Source: CAWCDJ01 sp963794265 (GTDB lineage: Bacteria > Acidobacteriota > Terriglobia > Bryobacterales > Bryobacteraceae). From it: a DNA stretch of 64,000 nt. A model generated the notes under the pieces. It did no database searches, had not been told where the DNA came from, and saw only the letters and a list, made by a program, of their open reading frames with translations. The position numbers and the translations under genes were made by a program. Shown in pieces: positions 32,925 through 42,026 of the stretch (its first letter is position 1; every line of letters begins with the position of its first letter). The DNA is taken from contig CAWCDJ010000003.1 of the NCBI GenBank assembly GCA_963794265.1, positions 496,001 to 560,000 on the forward strand. The letters run 5' to 3'.

Positions 32925-34541
32925 CTATCCCTGGCGCGCCGCGCTGAGCGCCATCTTCTGCTGCTTTAGCCAGCGCAGGCGCCCCTGCTGCTCCTGGTAG
33001 AGCGTGCCGAAACCCGCCCACCAATAGCCGAGCACGAAGAGCACCAGGAACGGAATCGCGAAGAAGTTATAAGTCTGGATGGCGAACACGATCATCGCCA
33101 CAAAGTACCCGCCACACAGAATCTCGACGTACGGAAGCCAGCCGCTGCGGCGCCGGTATTTCTTGACTTCCAGGTTGACCGGCCGGTCGCTGATGGCGTA
33201 TTTCGGCGTCCGCGCAAAGCTGGTCTGTATGCCGAAGATCGCCTCCAGTACGGCGCGGGTGTTGATGATCGTCAGCCCGACCCCTACCGCCATGAGCATC
33301 GGCAGCAGCAGCACCGACCGCTTCCAGTTCTTCGGATACAGCTCGCGGTGCGCCACTACGTAGAACAGCGAAATCGACCAGAAGGACGCCGCAATCAGCG
33401 GCAGGTCGATAAATACCATCTGCCACACGCCCATGTAGAACCGTACGATCATCACCGGCAGCATCAGCGCCGAGACCACGATCATGAGGGGATAGGAGAT
33501 ATTCGGCGTCAGGTGCAGAAACGCTTCCGCCTTGACGCGCGCCGGCACGTCCGACTTGAGGATGGCCGGCAGGAGCTTCTTGGCCACCTGCGTCAGGCCC
33601 TTGGCCCAGCGCGACTGCTGCACCTGGAACCCGTGCATCTCAACCGGCAATTCCGACGGGCAATCGAGCCCCGGCAGGTACACGAAGCGCCAGCCTTTGA
33701 GCTGCGCCCGGTAACTCAGGTCCGAATCTTCGGTGAGCGTATCGTGCTGCCAGCCGCCCGCATCCGCAATCATGCTTTTGCGCAGGATCCCCGCCGTGCC
33801 GTTGAAATTGAAAAAGTAGCCGGCGCGCGACCGCGCCCCATGCTCCAGAATGAAGTGCCCGTCGAGCAGCATGGCTTCCACTTCCGTGAGGAAGTTGTAA
33901 TCGCGATTGATGTAGCTCCAGCGGGTCTGCACTACGCCGACCTTCGGATCCATGAAGAAGTGCACCGTGCGCTGCAGAAAATCGGGAGGCGGGCAGAAAT
34001 CCGCGTCGAACACCGCTACGAACTCGCCTGTGGCGGTTTCCAGGCCCTCCTGCAACGCGCCCGCTTTAAATCCGTGCCGGTTTGGCCGGTGGCGGTATTC
34101 GATCGGATATCCCATGTTCCGATACCGCTCGACCAGCGCTTCGGCAAACGGCGCGGTGTCGTCGGTGGAATCGTCCAGCACCTGGATCTGCAGCAGTTCC
34201 CGCGGATAGTCCATCTTGACGACCTCTTCGAGAAGCCGCTCCACTACGTACCGCTCGTTATAGAGAGGAAGCTGGATCGTCACCGGAGGCAACTGCTCGA
34301 ACCGGCTGGGCGGCCCGTCCACCGCTTTCTTACGGTGTTTAAAATAAGTGCGGATGATATCGTAACGATGAATCCCGTAAACCGATAGGATAATCAGCAC
34401 GGTGAAGTACGGAATCAGCATGGCCCAGTCGAACCATCCGAGCTGGTGAATGCCGGCAAACGTATCGTCGAACATGCCGTGGATCAGGCGATCCGTGGCA
34501 GACCGTGCAAAGAGCAACGCGAACGGTAGAGGAACGGACAT
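32925..34541 (-). CDS. Cellulose-synthase-like membrane glycosyltransferase (GT2)
   Basis: About 538 residues from ATG at 34539-34541 (frame open to 34610; ATG at 34475 also possible). N-terminal membrane helix around MLIPYFTVLIILSVYGI, then a GT2 domain with TIQLPLYNERYVVERLLEEV, VLDDSTDDT, AVFDADFCPPPDFLQ, LTEDSDLSYRAQLKGW and the processive Q-x-x-R-W motif QQSRWAKGLTQV. Four C-terminal helices. The D-D-D-QxxRW set indicates a processive synthase (beta-glycan, such as glucan or mannan) that pushes the polymer through the inner membrane. No PilZ domain and no BcsB-like gene beside it. Confidence 0.88.
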   Translation of the reverse strand: MSVPLPFALLFARSATDRLIHGMFDDTFAGIHQLGWFDWAMLIPYFTVLIILSVYGIHRYDIIRTYFKHRKKAVDGPPSRFEQLPPVTIQLPLYNERYVVERLLEEVVKMDYPRELLQIQVLDDSTDDTAPFAEALVERYRNMGYPIEYRHRPNRHGFKAGALQEGLETATGEFVAVFDADFCPPPDFLQRTVHFFMDPKVGVVQTRWSYINRDYNFLTEVEAMLLDGHFILEHGARSRAGYFFNFNGTAGILRKSMIADAGGWQHDTLTEDSDLSYRAQLKGWRFVYLPGLDCPSELPVEMHGFQVQQSRWAKGLTQVAKKLLPAILKSDVPARVKAEAFLHLTPNISYPLMIVVSALMLPVMIVRFYMGVWQMVFIDLPLIAASFWSISLFYVVAHRELYPKNWKRSVLLLPMLMAVGVGLTIINTRAVLEAIFGIQTSFARTPKYAISDRPVNLEVKKYRRRSGWLPYVEILCGGYFVAMIVFAIQTYNFFAIPFLVLFVLGYWWAGFGTLYQEQQGRLRWLKQQKMALSAARQG

Positions 34542-34692
34542 AGTATATCGGCCCCTTAAAAAACCTTCATCAAAACAGGACATACGGGGCCTGTGCTGCC
34601 GCAACGCCATATTACCAAATCTGATACTCGTGCTGCGGGATGATAGCTCGCTGATTCTCTGCGCCTCGATCCGGACCGGGCTGGCCGAATTG

Positions 34693-36624
34693 CTAATCCT
34701 CGTCGTGCTGCGCGGACAGGCGGGTCACCACGGAAAGATCTTCCAGCGTGGTGACGTCTCCGCTGACGGAATTCGAGGTCACGATCTCGCGCAGGAGCCG
34801 CCGCATGATCTTTCCGCTGCGGGTTTTCGGCAGGGCGTCGGTAAAGCGGATCTGCTCCGGCTTGGCGAAGCTGCCGATCTCGTGCGCCACCCATTTGCGC
34901 AGTTCCTCCGCCAGTTCGTGGTGGTTCCAGGTGCCCTTCTTCAGGGTGACGAAACAGGCCACTGCCTGGCCGGTGATCTCGTGCGGCTTGCCGACCACCG
35001 CCGCTTCGGCCACCGCCGGGTGCCGCACCAGCGCCGATTCCAACTCCATCGTGCTCAGCCGGTGGCCGCTGACGTTCATCACGTCGTCCACGCGGCCCAG
35101 GATCCAGTAGTAGCCGTCTTCATCGCGGCGCGCCGCGTCGCCGGTCATGTACACGCCGTCGATCTTCTCCCAGTACTGCTGCCGGTAGCGCTCCGGATCG
35201 CGCCACAGCGTCCGCGCCATGCTCGGCCATGGCCGCTTGATGATCAGGAAGCCTTCCCGGTTCGCTCCCACCGGCGTGCCGCCCAGGTCCACCGTATCGG
35301 CCAGGATTCCGGGCATTGGCAGTGAACCCGAGCCCGGTTTCAGCGGCACCGCGCCGGGCATGGGCGCGATCATGATGGCCCCCGTCTCCGTTTGCCACCA
35401 GGTATCCACGATCGGGCAGCGTTCCTTACCGATCACCCGGTGATACCAGTCCCAGGCCGCGGGGTTGATCGGCTCTCCCACCGAACCGAGCAGCCGCAGG
35501 CTCGACAGGTCGTGGGCGTTCGGCCACGGATCGCCCTGCTTGATGAACGCGCGAATCGCCGTGGGCGACGTATAGAAGATGTTGACCCGGTACTTCTCGA
35601 TGAGCCGCCAGAAGCGGTCCGGCTGCGGGTAATCCGGCGCCCCTTCGTACATCATGGTGGTCGCGCCGGCCGAAAGCGGCCCGTAGACGATGTAGCTGTG
35701 GCCGGTGACCCAGCCGATATCCGCCGTGCACCAGTACGTATCTTCGTCCTTGATGTCGAACACCCACTTCATGGTCATGTGCACCTGAAGCAGGTACCCG
35801 GCGGTGGTGTGGACGATCCCCTTCGGCTTTCCCGTCGTGCCGGAGGTGTAGAGCACATAGAGCGGATGCTCGCTGTCGAGTTCCTCGGCCGGACAGTCTT
35901 CGCTTACGCCTTCATCCAGGGTGTGCCACCAGTGGTCGCGGCCTTCCTTCATCTGGATCTTGCCGCCGGTGCGCCGGTACACGATCACGTCGCGGACGCT
36001 CGGGCAATCGGCCACGGCGTCGTCCACCGCGTCCTTCAGGCGCACCTCTTTGCCGCGACGCCAGGCGCCATCGGCCGTGATCACCACCTGCGCTTCCAGA
36101 TCCTGAATACGCGTCTTGAGCGCCTCCGCGGAAAACCCGCCGAACACCACGCTGTGCGTGATCCCCAGCCGCGCGCAGGCCAATAGCGCCACGGGAAGCT
36201 CCGGCACCATCCCCATGTAAATGATGGCGCGGTCGCCCGCTTTGAGCCCGCGCGCCTTCAGCACGTTGGCAAAGCGGCACACCAGCCGGTGCAGTTCCTG
36301 GTAGGAGATCAGACGCTGATCGCCCGGTTCGCCTTCCCACAGGATGGCCACTTTGTTTTTGCGGTGGGTGGCCAGGTGCCGGTCCAGGCAGTTGTACGAA
36401 ACGTTGGTCTTCCCCCCGACGAACCATTTCGCGAACGGCGGCGCCCACTCGAAAACGTGGCTCCATTTGCGAAACCAGAACAATTCCTGTTCTGCCAGTT
36501 CGCCCCAGAACTCCTCCGGCCGTTCGGCCGCCCTCTGGTATAACTCGCAATAACCCTGCATCCCCCGCACGTGCGCGCGCTCTACAAACTCGGGGCTGGG
36601 AGGGTAGACGTTCACATCGGCCAT
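34693..36624 (-). CDS. acs: Acetyl-coenzyme A synthetase
   Basis: 643 residues, the usual length. Makes acetyl-CoA from acetate, ATP and CoA through acetyl-AMP in the cytoplasm. AMP-binding signature YTSGTTGKPKGIVH, CoA/acetate-site region TWWQTETGAIMIAP, hinge region ILGRVDDVMNVSGHRLSTME, and near the C-terminus TRSGKIMRRLLRE with the Lys that is acetylated for control in this family. Stands alone between the GT2 and the MBL hydrolase genes on the minus strand. Confidence 0.96.
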   Translation of the reverse strand: MADVNVYPPSPEFVERAHVRGMQGYCELYQRAAERPEEFWGELAEQELFWFRKWSHVFEWAPPFAKWFVGGKTNVSYNCLDRHLATHRKNKVAILWEGEPGDQRLISYQELHRLVCRFANVLKARGLKAGDRAIIYMGMVPELPVALLACARLGITHSVVFGGFSAEALKTRIQDLEAQVVITADGAWRRGKEVRLKDAVDDAVADCPSVRDVIVYRRTGGKIQMKEGRDHWWHTLDEGVSEDCPAEELDSEHPLYVLYTSGTTGKPKGIVHTTAGYLLQVHMTMKWVFDIKDEDTYWCTADIGWVTGHSYIVYGPLSAGATTMMYEGAPDYPQPDRFWRLIEKYRVNIFYTSPTAIRAFIKQGDPWPNAHDLSSLRLLGSVGEPINPAAWDWYHRVIGKERCPIVDTWWQTETGAIMIAPMPGAVPLKPGSGSLPMPGILADTVDLGGTPVGANREGFLIIKRPWPSMARTLWRDPERYRQQYWEKIDGVYMTGDAARRDEDGYYWILGRVDDVMNVSGHRLSTMELESALVRHPAVAEAAVVGKPHEITGQAVACFVTLKKGTWNHHELAEELRKWVAHEIGSFAKPEQIRFTDALPKTRSGKIMRRLLREIVTSNSVSGDVTTLEDLSVVTRLSAQHDED

Positions 36625-36665
36625 TTCAGAATCTTATCAAAAGCAAATCGCGGCACGCCGGCGCG

Positions 36666-37301
36666 TTACGAGAGCCTTTGCAGAAAATAGTTGAACCGCT
36701 TCTCCCGCCCGATGGTCGTGTTCGGGCCGTGCCCCGGAATCACCACCGTTTCCTCCGGCAGCGGCAGGAGCTTTTCGTGGATCGACCGCAGGATCTGCGC
36801 GCCATCGCCGCCCGGCAGGTCCGTCCTCCCGATGCTGTCGCGGAACAGCGTGTCGCCCGCCACCAGCTTGCCCTCCGAGGGCAGCCACAGGCTGATGCTG
36901 CCCTGGGTATGGCCGGGCGTGTGCATCACGTGGAATTCGGCGGCCCCCACCAACAACCGGTCGCCGTCTTTGGCGGCCTGGTCGATTTCCACCGGTTCGA
37001 CCGGCGCCATGCCCAGCCATTGCGCCTGCACGTTGAGCATTTTCTGCAGTTCCGTATCGTTCGGGTTCATGTACACCGGCGCGCCGGTAGCCTGCTTCAG
37101 CTTCCGCGCGCCGCCGATGTGATCGATATGCGCGTGCGTGATCACGATAGCCTTCACGGCGAGCCCGTGGCGCCGCACGATCCCGAGCACCTCGTCCACG
37201 TCGTCCCCCGGGTCCACCACCATGGCCTGGCGCGTCTCCTCGTCGCCGAACACCGAGCAGTTGCACTGCAGCACGCCGACCGGCAGGATCTCGTGAATCA
37301 T
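36666..37301 (-). CDS. MBL-fold hydrolase (YcbL/glyoxalase II-like)
   Basis: 211 residues. Metallo-beta-lactamase fold with THAHIDHIGGARKL (HxHxDH), HTPGHTQGSISLWL, VAGDTLFRDSIGRTDLPGGD and PGHGPNTTIGREK. The short form without the glyoxalase II C-terminal domain resembles YcbL-type thioesterases or other MBL hydrolases. Two metal ions are expected. Separated from acs by 41 bases and probably co-transcribed. Confidence 0.88.
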   Translation of the reverse strand: MIHEILPVGVLQCNCSVFGDEETRQAMVVDPGDDVDEVLGIVRRHGLAVKAIVITHAHIDHIGGARKLKQATGAPVYMNPNDTELQKMLNVQAQWLGMAPVEPVEIDQAAKDGDRLLVGAAEFHVMHTPGHTQGSISLWLPSEGKLVAGDTLFRDSIGRTDLPGGDGAQILRSIHEKLLPLPEETVVIPGHGPNTTIGREKRFNYFLQRLS

Positions 37302-37323
37302 AAGCCGATTGTATACTCACCAT

Positions 37324-37737
37324 ATGGCAGACGCGCTTTATGAAATCATGCGATGGTTGCATTTGGCATCCATGGCAACACTCGTCGGGGGCATGCTTTT
37401 CGCACGCCTGGTGATGGTGCGCTCACTCGAAGGGGTCGCGCCGGACGCCCGCGAGCCGCTGGTGGAGCGCGCGGCCGCCCTCTACCGGCCCTTCGTCTAC
37501 ACCGCCATAGGAGCTCTGGTGGTCTCCGGTACCTACAACCTGCTCACCAATCCCGGGCACCGTCCGCTGTATCACATGCTGCTCGGTATCAAGCTGCTGC
37601 TGGCGCTGCACGTCTTCGCCGTCTCCATTTTGATCGTTCAGCCGAAAAACCCGCGCCGTGTCCGCATGATGACCGGGGTGGTGATCTCGGGCCTCACCAT
37701 CATCGCCATCTCGGCCTGGCTGCGCCATATCTTCTAA
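37324..37737 (+). CDS. CopD-like four-helix membrane protein
   Basis: 137 residues from ATG at 37324 (frame open to 37309). Four hydrophobic segments; the first carries a His in MRWLHLASMATLVGGMLFA, similar to the heme- or copper-binding helix of CopD/YchF-type membrane proteins. GVVISGLTIIAISAWLRHIF ends the protein. Exact function unknown. Nine bases before the ygfZ gene, so probably co-transcribed. Confidence 0.65.
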   Translation: MADALYEIMRWLHLASMATLVGGMLFARLVMVRSLEGVAPDAREPLVERAAALYRPFVYTAIGALVVSGTYNLLTNPGHRPLYHMLLGIKLLLALHVFAVSILIVQPKNPRRVRMMTGVVISGLTIIAISAWLRHIF

Positions 37738-37746
37738 ACTGGAATC

Positions 37747-38622
37747 ATGAGTGAGGGTTATCAGGCATTGCGCCACGGCGCCGCATGGCTCGATTTGTCG
37801 GCCCGGGGCCGGATCCTGGCCCGCGGACGCGACCGCGCGCGCTTTCTCCACAACGTAACCAGCAACGACGTGAAGGGCCTGAAGCCGGGTGCCGGATGCT
37901 ACGCTTTCCTGCTCACGCCGCAAGGGCGCATCCAGGCCGATCTCTATCTCTGGGCCTTCCCCGAGCATTACCTGATCGACACCGAGCCGGAACTGGCCGG
38001 TAAGGTGCAAGCCCATATTCTGAAATACAAGGTTGCCGACCAGGTCGAACTGGAAGACGTGACGTCCGCCACCGGCGCCCTGGGCCTGGAAGGTCCGGGA
38101 GCCGCCGCGGCGCTGGCATCCCTCGGCGCGCCGGTTCCCGGCGAATACCAGCATTTTGCCTGGGGCGAAGAGACGGTCGCCGGAATCAGCATGACCGGCC
38201 AGCCCGGCTTCCGCGTTTACACGGCCGCGGACCGCCTGCCGCAGCTCACGGACCGCCTCGCATCCGCCGGCGCGAAGCCCGCCACGGCGGAAGAGGCCCG
38301 CCATGTTCGCATCGAAAACGGCCGGCCGCGCTACGGCGAGGACATTCTCGAAACGTCCCTCCCGCAGGAGACCCGCCAGATGCACGCCGTCAGTTTCACC
38401 AAGGGCTGCTACCTGGGCCAGGAGATCGTCGAACGCGTCCGCGCCCGCGGCCACGTGAACCGCCAGTTGGTGAGCTTTGCGCTCGACCAGGCGGAGCCGC
38501 CCGCACCCGGCACGCGCCTCACCATCGACGGGGCGGAGACCGAGATTACATCCTCTATTTATTCGCCGGATCTCGGCAAGACCGTGGGCATGGGATATGC
38601 CCGCGTCTCACCCCGCCCGTAG
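37747..38622 (+). CDS. ygfZ: Folate-binding protein YgfZ
   Basis: 291 residues. GcvT-like fold with the YgfZ signature KGCYLGQEIVERVRARGHVN at about 219-238, containing the conserved Cys. N-terminal part LSARGRILARGRDRARFLHN and VTSNDVKGLKPG typical of the family. YgfZ uses tetrahydrofolate and helps repair or assemble iron-sulfur clusters in enzymes, which fits a genome with several radical SAM proteins. Its 3' end overlaps the convergent PHP gene by 15 bases. Confidence 0.92.
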   Translation: MSEGYQALRHGAAWLDLSARGRILARGRDRARFLHNVTSNDVKGLKPGAGCYAFLLTPQGRIQADLYLWAFPEHYLIDTEPELAGKVQAHILKYKVADQVELEDVTSATGALGLEGPGAAAALASLGAPVPGEYQHFAWGEETVAGISMTGQPGFRVYTAADRLPQLTDRLASAGAKPATAEEARHVRIENGRPRYGEDILETSLPQETRQMHAVSFTKGCYLGQEIVERVRARGHVNRQLVSFALDQAEPPAPGTRLTIDGAETEITSSIYSPDLGKTVGMGYARVSPRP

Positions 38623-39432
38623 CTTGTCGAGCACTTCGCGTGGAACTTGCAGGTTGCCGTTGTACCCGCTTCCCAGCCGGATCTCGGGCTTGATGTCTCC
38701 GTGAAAATCCGAGCCGCCCGTGACCAGCAGCCCGTATTTCCTCGCCAGTTCCAGGTACAGCCTGGTCTCGCGCGGACCGTGGTCGCTATGGTAAGCCTCG
38801 ATGGCGTTGAGCCCCGCGTCGCACAACTCCGGCAGCAATTTGGGCACGTCACCGTTCACCCGGACCGGGTGCGCCAGCGACGAAACCCCTCCGGTGGCGT
38901 GGATCCGTTCGACCGCCTCGGCGAACTGCGGCTCCCGCCGGTACACATACGCTTTGGCGGATTCGTCCAGATAGTCGTCGAAGGCCTGCCGGAAGTTGGA
39001 AACGTAGCCCTTCTCCAACATGATCTGCGCGAAGTGCGGCCTGCCGGTCATGCCGCGCCCGCGCGCCTCCGCCTCTTCGAGCGTAATCTGGACGCCCAGT
39101 TCGCGCAGCCGCGCCGCCAGCCGCACGTTGCGTTCGCGCCGTGCCGCCTGCATGTCTGCCACCCACTCGCGCATCCCGTCCGGCCCGCCGGCGCGCGGAA
39201 AATATCCCAGAAGGTGCACGGAATGTCCGTGCAGCTTGGTCGAAAGCTCGATCCCGCACAACAGGTCAACCCCGGCCTCACGCGCCGCGCCGCTCGCGGC
39301 GTCGTGGCCCGCAAACGTGTCGTGGTCCGTGATGCTCAAAACGTCCACGCCGTTTTTCACGGCTTCGGCGACGAGCTCTCCCGGCGACAGAGTTCCGTCG
39401 GATTGATTGGTGTGAGAGTGAAGATCGATCAA
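38608..39432 (-). CDS. PHP-domain phosphoesterase (RNase AM/YciV-like)
   Basis: 274 residues. PHP metal-binding motifs: DLHSHTNQSDGTLSP at the N-terminus, SITDHDTFAGHDAA, GIELSTKLHGHSVHLLGY, SLAHPVRVNGD, and TGGSDFHGDIKPEIRLG near the end. Members remove 5'-terminal nucleotides or 3',5'-bisphosphates using three metals. ATG at 39430-39432. Convergent overlap with ygfZ. Confidence 0.9.
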   Translation of the reverse strand: MIDLHSHTNQSDGTLSPGELVAEAVKNGVDVLSITDHDTFAGHDAASGAAREAGVDLLCGIELSTKLHGHSVHLLGYFPRAGGPDGMREWVADMQAARRERNVRLAARLRELGVQITLEEAEARGRGMTGRPHFAQIMLEKGYVSNFRQAFDDYLDESAKAYVYRREPQFAEAVERIHATGGVSSLAHPVRVNGDVPKLLPELCDAGLNAIEAYHSDHGPRETRLYLELARKYGLLVTGGSDFHGDIKPEIRLGSGYNGNLQVPREVLDKLRAG

Positions 39433-39486
39433 AGCAAAACAAACCTGAGTGTTCCAGTTTAGCCCAGATTCGTTCTGTTTCGGTTA

Positions 39487-39544
39487 CCCGCTCCCACACA
39501 GCCGCGTCCTGCGACTCAAAGAGCCGCGGCCGTGGGGAAGCGGG
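39487..39544. repeat. Dispersed repeat, inverted pair
   Basis: Plus-oriented degenerate unit at 39487-39511 (CCCGCTCCCACACAGCCGCG…) and minus-oriented unit at 39520-39544 (AGAGCCGCGGCCGTGGGGAA…). Same family as the copies at 32841, 47570 and 56277. Lies upstream of the PHP gene. Confidence 0.5.
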
Positions 39545-39582
39545 GTACCGGCATCCGGCAGGGATGCTGGTTGTGGCAATAA

Positions 39583-40074
39583 TCACCGTAGGCGATAAGT
39601 AAACTCCGCCCGTTCTTCGCGCAGTCTCTCGAGGTCCAGCTCTTCCGCGGCAGAGAGGTCGAGCACGGTGACCCGCTGTCCTTCACGAAGTTCCTGGAGT
39701 CGCACTTCGCGCCCGTTCGGGAATCGCACGGCATCGCGGTAGCTGTTCACCGCAGCCGTGATCTGGGTGAACGTGACGTCTTCCACGGGCCCCACGCCCA
39801 GGTCGTGCTGCAGCCGGGAGGGTATATCGGACATTTTCAGGCGCGCTCCCGGTGGAATGCAGACCGCCGGGACGGGCTCGGTCTTGGGCGGATTGAAAAA
39901 GTCTTTGACGGCGCACCAGAAACTCCGTTGTATGGGAGCCGGCGGGTCGGCAACTCGTTTGATGTCAGCGGGCGATGCCATGCCAAGGGATCCGGTGGGG
40001 AACCGGTGAGTGACGAGTTCCTCCCCCTCCCGAGCCAGGCGGTTCGGTACGGCCATTAGCGAGTAGTCACACAT
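39583..40074 (-). CDS. Conserved protein of unknown function
   Basis: 163 residues, no signal peptide or membrane helix. Begins MCDYSLMAVPNRLAREGEEL then THRFPTGSLGM; middle PAVCIPPGARLKMSDIP; end rich in Glu/Leu/Arg. I recognise the N-terminal pattern as recurring in soil bacteria but know no function. Next to and on the same strand as the DUF892 gene (32 bases), so possibly co-expressed under stress. Confidence 0.65.
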   Translation of the reverse strand: MCDYSLMAVPNRLAREGEELVTHRFPTGSLGMASPADIKRVADPPAPIQRSFWCAVKDFFNPPKTEPVPAVCIPPGARLKMSDIPSRLQHDLGVGPVEDVTFTQITAAVNSYRDAVRFPNGREVRLQELREGQRVTVLDLSAAEELDLERLREERAEFTYRLR

Positions 40075-40106
40075 TGTCTTCCATCCTCCTTACCTTGTGG
40101 AACTGA

Positions 40107-40604
40107 TTATCTGGCGGACTTCGCTTCTTCATTGATGTAGGATTCCGCCAGCGTAGTTAATTTTTTGTCGGTGTCCTTTTCCTCCTGCAAAGTCTCTTCC
40201 AGCAATTGAACGTCCTGTTCCGCCCCCAGGCGCTTGGCGAACGTTCGGACAGTGCCATAAGCGGCGATCTCGTAATGCTCCACACGCTGCGCTGCGGAAA
40301 TCAGCGCGGCGTCGGATACGGCGGGCGGCGCGTCCTGGTCCATGAGATCTTCGCCTTCGTCGATGATGCCCTCGACTCCCTTGCACTTGCCACCCTTGGG
40401 CGATTCGTTCATTCGCTCGAAGATGCGGCTCAGCCGGTCCGACTGCATCTGGGTCTGCTGCAGGTGTTCTTCAAAAGCACTGCGAAGCTCCGGCGATCCG
40501 GCCGATTTGGCCATCTTCGGCAGAGCCTTCATGATCCGGTTTTCCGCGTCGAATAAGTCCTTCAACTCGGCAATATAAAGGTCATGCAGGGAATTCAGCT
40601 TCAC
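40107..40604 (-). CDS. Ferritin-like DUF892 (YciE/YciF) protein
   Basis: 165 residues. A GTG at 40602-40604 is chosen as start: it is preceded by a strong ribosome binding site (AGGAGGGG, 4-5 bases away) and begins the family-typical KLNSLHDLYIAELKDLFDAE. The frame extends to 40664 without support. Four-helix ferritin-like bundle with AENRIMKALPKMAK, FEEHLQQTQMQSDRLSRIFE, AAQRVEHYEIAAYGTVRTFA and QLLEETLQEEKDTDKKLTTL, giving the Glu/His metal ligands. Family members are stress-induced; role in metal or oxidant protection is inferred. Confidence 0.9.
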   Translation of the reverse strand: MKLNSLHDLYIAELKDLFDAENRIMKALPKMAKSAGSPELRSAFEEHLQQTQMQSDRLSRIFERMNESPKGGKCKGVEGIIDEGEDLMDQDAPPAVSDAALISAAQRVEHYEIAAYGTVRTFAKRLGAEQDVQLLEETLQEEKDTDKKLTTLAESYINEEAKSAR

Positions 40605-40760
40605 AGGTCCCCTCCTAATTTGAGTTTCGGTTTGGCGTCCGAAAATGACAAGCCGGAAACGCATTCCGGGGTCTTATAGAAGACCTTCGTCATGTGCTCG
40701 GCAGCACAGAATCCGGCCCCGATTCCAAATCGGCTCACCGCGCTTGTTAAGATGTTCAGA

Positions 40761-41606
40761 ATGGAGCCAGAGGTAAACCCCGAGACGATTTCGGAAAAGC
40801 CCGCGGAGCCACATCCGGCCTGGCAGCGGGTACAGCTTGCCCGCCACCCCAAGCGTCCCCACTCCCTCGATTACATCGGGCGCATCTTCACCGGCTTTCA
40901 GGAAATTCACGGCGATCGCAATTTCGGAGACGACGCGGCCATCGTCGCCGGAATGGCCCGGTTCGACGACCGGCCCGTGATGCTGGTGGCCGAACAGAAG
41001 GGCCGCGATACCCGCCAGAAACTCCACCGCAATTTCGGCATGCCGAAACCCGAGGGCTACCGCAAGGCGCTGCGCGCCATGCAGATCGCCGCCAAGTTCG
41101 GCCGTCCCGTCATTACCCTTCTGGACACCCCCGGCGCCTACCCTGGAATCGACGCCGAAGAACGCGGCCAGGCCGAGGCCATCGCCCGCAATCTGCGCGA
41201 GATGTCGCGCCTCGCCGTTCCCGTCGTGGTCGTCTGCATCGGCGAGGGAGGCAGCGGCGGCGCCCTCGCGCTGGGCGTCGGCAATGTCGTGCTGATGCTC
41301 GAGAACGCCGTCTACAGCGTCATCTCGCCCGAAAGCTGCGCGGCCATCATCTACCGGGATTCCGGTAAGGCCGAACAGGCAGCCGCGGCCCTGCGGCTCA
41401 CCGCCCCGGACCTGCTCGAGCTCAGCCTGATCGACGGCATCGTTCCGGAACCTCCCGGAGGCGCCCACGAAGACCCCGATGCGGCAGCCGGCTTCCTGCG
41501 CGACCACCTCCGCGCCGAGCTCGGCCGGATGTCTTCGATGAGCCCCGACCAGTTGGTGGAGCATCGCTACCTGAAGTTCCGCCGCATGGGAAATTTTTTC
41601 GCATGA
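40761..41606 (+). CDS. accA: Acetyl-CoA carboxylase carboxyltransferase subunit alpha
   Basis: 281 residues from ATG at 40761 (MEPEVNPETISEKPAEP). Catalyses carboxyl transfer from biotin carrier protein to acetyl-CoA, first step of fatty-acid synthesis, with AccD. Motifs: HPKRPHSLDYIGRIFTGF, HGDRNFGDDAAIVAG, KGRDTRQKLHRNFGMPKPEG, LLDTPGAYPGIDAEERGQAE, GEGGSGGALALGVGN, SVISPESCAAIIYRD. Shorter N- and C-termini than E. coli AccA. Overlaps the next small gene by ATGA. Confidence 0.93.
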   Translation: MEPEVNPETISEKPAEPHPAWQRVQLARHPKRPHSLDYIGRIFTGFQEIHGDRNFGDDAAIVAGMARFDDRPVMLVAEQKGRDTRQKLHRNFGMPKPEGYRKALRAMQIAAKFGRPVITLLDTPGAYPGIDAEERGQAEAIARNLREMSRLAVPVVVVCIGEGGSGGALALGVGNVVLMLENAVYSVISPESCAAIIYRDSGKAEQAAAALRLTAPDLLELSLIDGIVPEPPGGAHEDPDAAAGFLRDHLRAELGRMSSMSPDQLVEHRYLKFRRMGNFFA

Positions 41607-41872
41607 AACAGAAGACCTTCTGGATTTCGCTGGTGTTCGGGGCGGCCGTGCTGGGCTACCTGGTGATCACCAGCTTCAGTGCCAAGGCCGCCAAGTGCGA
41701 GGTGTGCATGCAGTTCAACGGCGGCACCGACTGCCGCACCGCGTCCGCCGACACCCGCGAGAACGCCTTGCGGACGGCCGTTACCAACGCCTGCGCCCAA
41801 CTCTCCAGCGGCGTGGACCAATCCACCCAGTGCGAGAACACGCCGCCGCGTTCCGTCCGCTGGCTCCGCTAA
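41603..41872 (+). CDS. Small exported or membrane-anchored cysteine protein
   Basis: 89 residues. A single N-terminal hydrophobic segment (FWISLVFGAAVLGYLVI), then AKCEVCMQFNGGTDCRTASA and a final CENTPPRS, giving four or five cysteines that could form disulfides or bind metal. Overlaps the accA stop by ATGA, so translated with it. No family name known to me. Confidence 0.7.
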   Translation: MKQKTFWISLVFGAAVLGYLVITSFSAKAAKCEVCMQFNGGTDCRTASADTRENALRTAVTNACAQLSSGVDQSTQCENTPPRSVRWLR

Positions 41873-42026
41873 CATCCGCCGCGCCCGTTCGTCATTTCAA
41901 CGTGCGGGTGGGCCGCCGGACCCTCCGGCGGGCCGGTTTGGGTTCAGGGTAGAATAAACAGTGAACTCCCAGGAAGCATTCGGCGTCTATTTATAGGGTG
42001 ACCAGGAAAAAGGGGAGATTTACGTC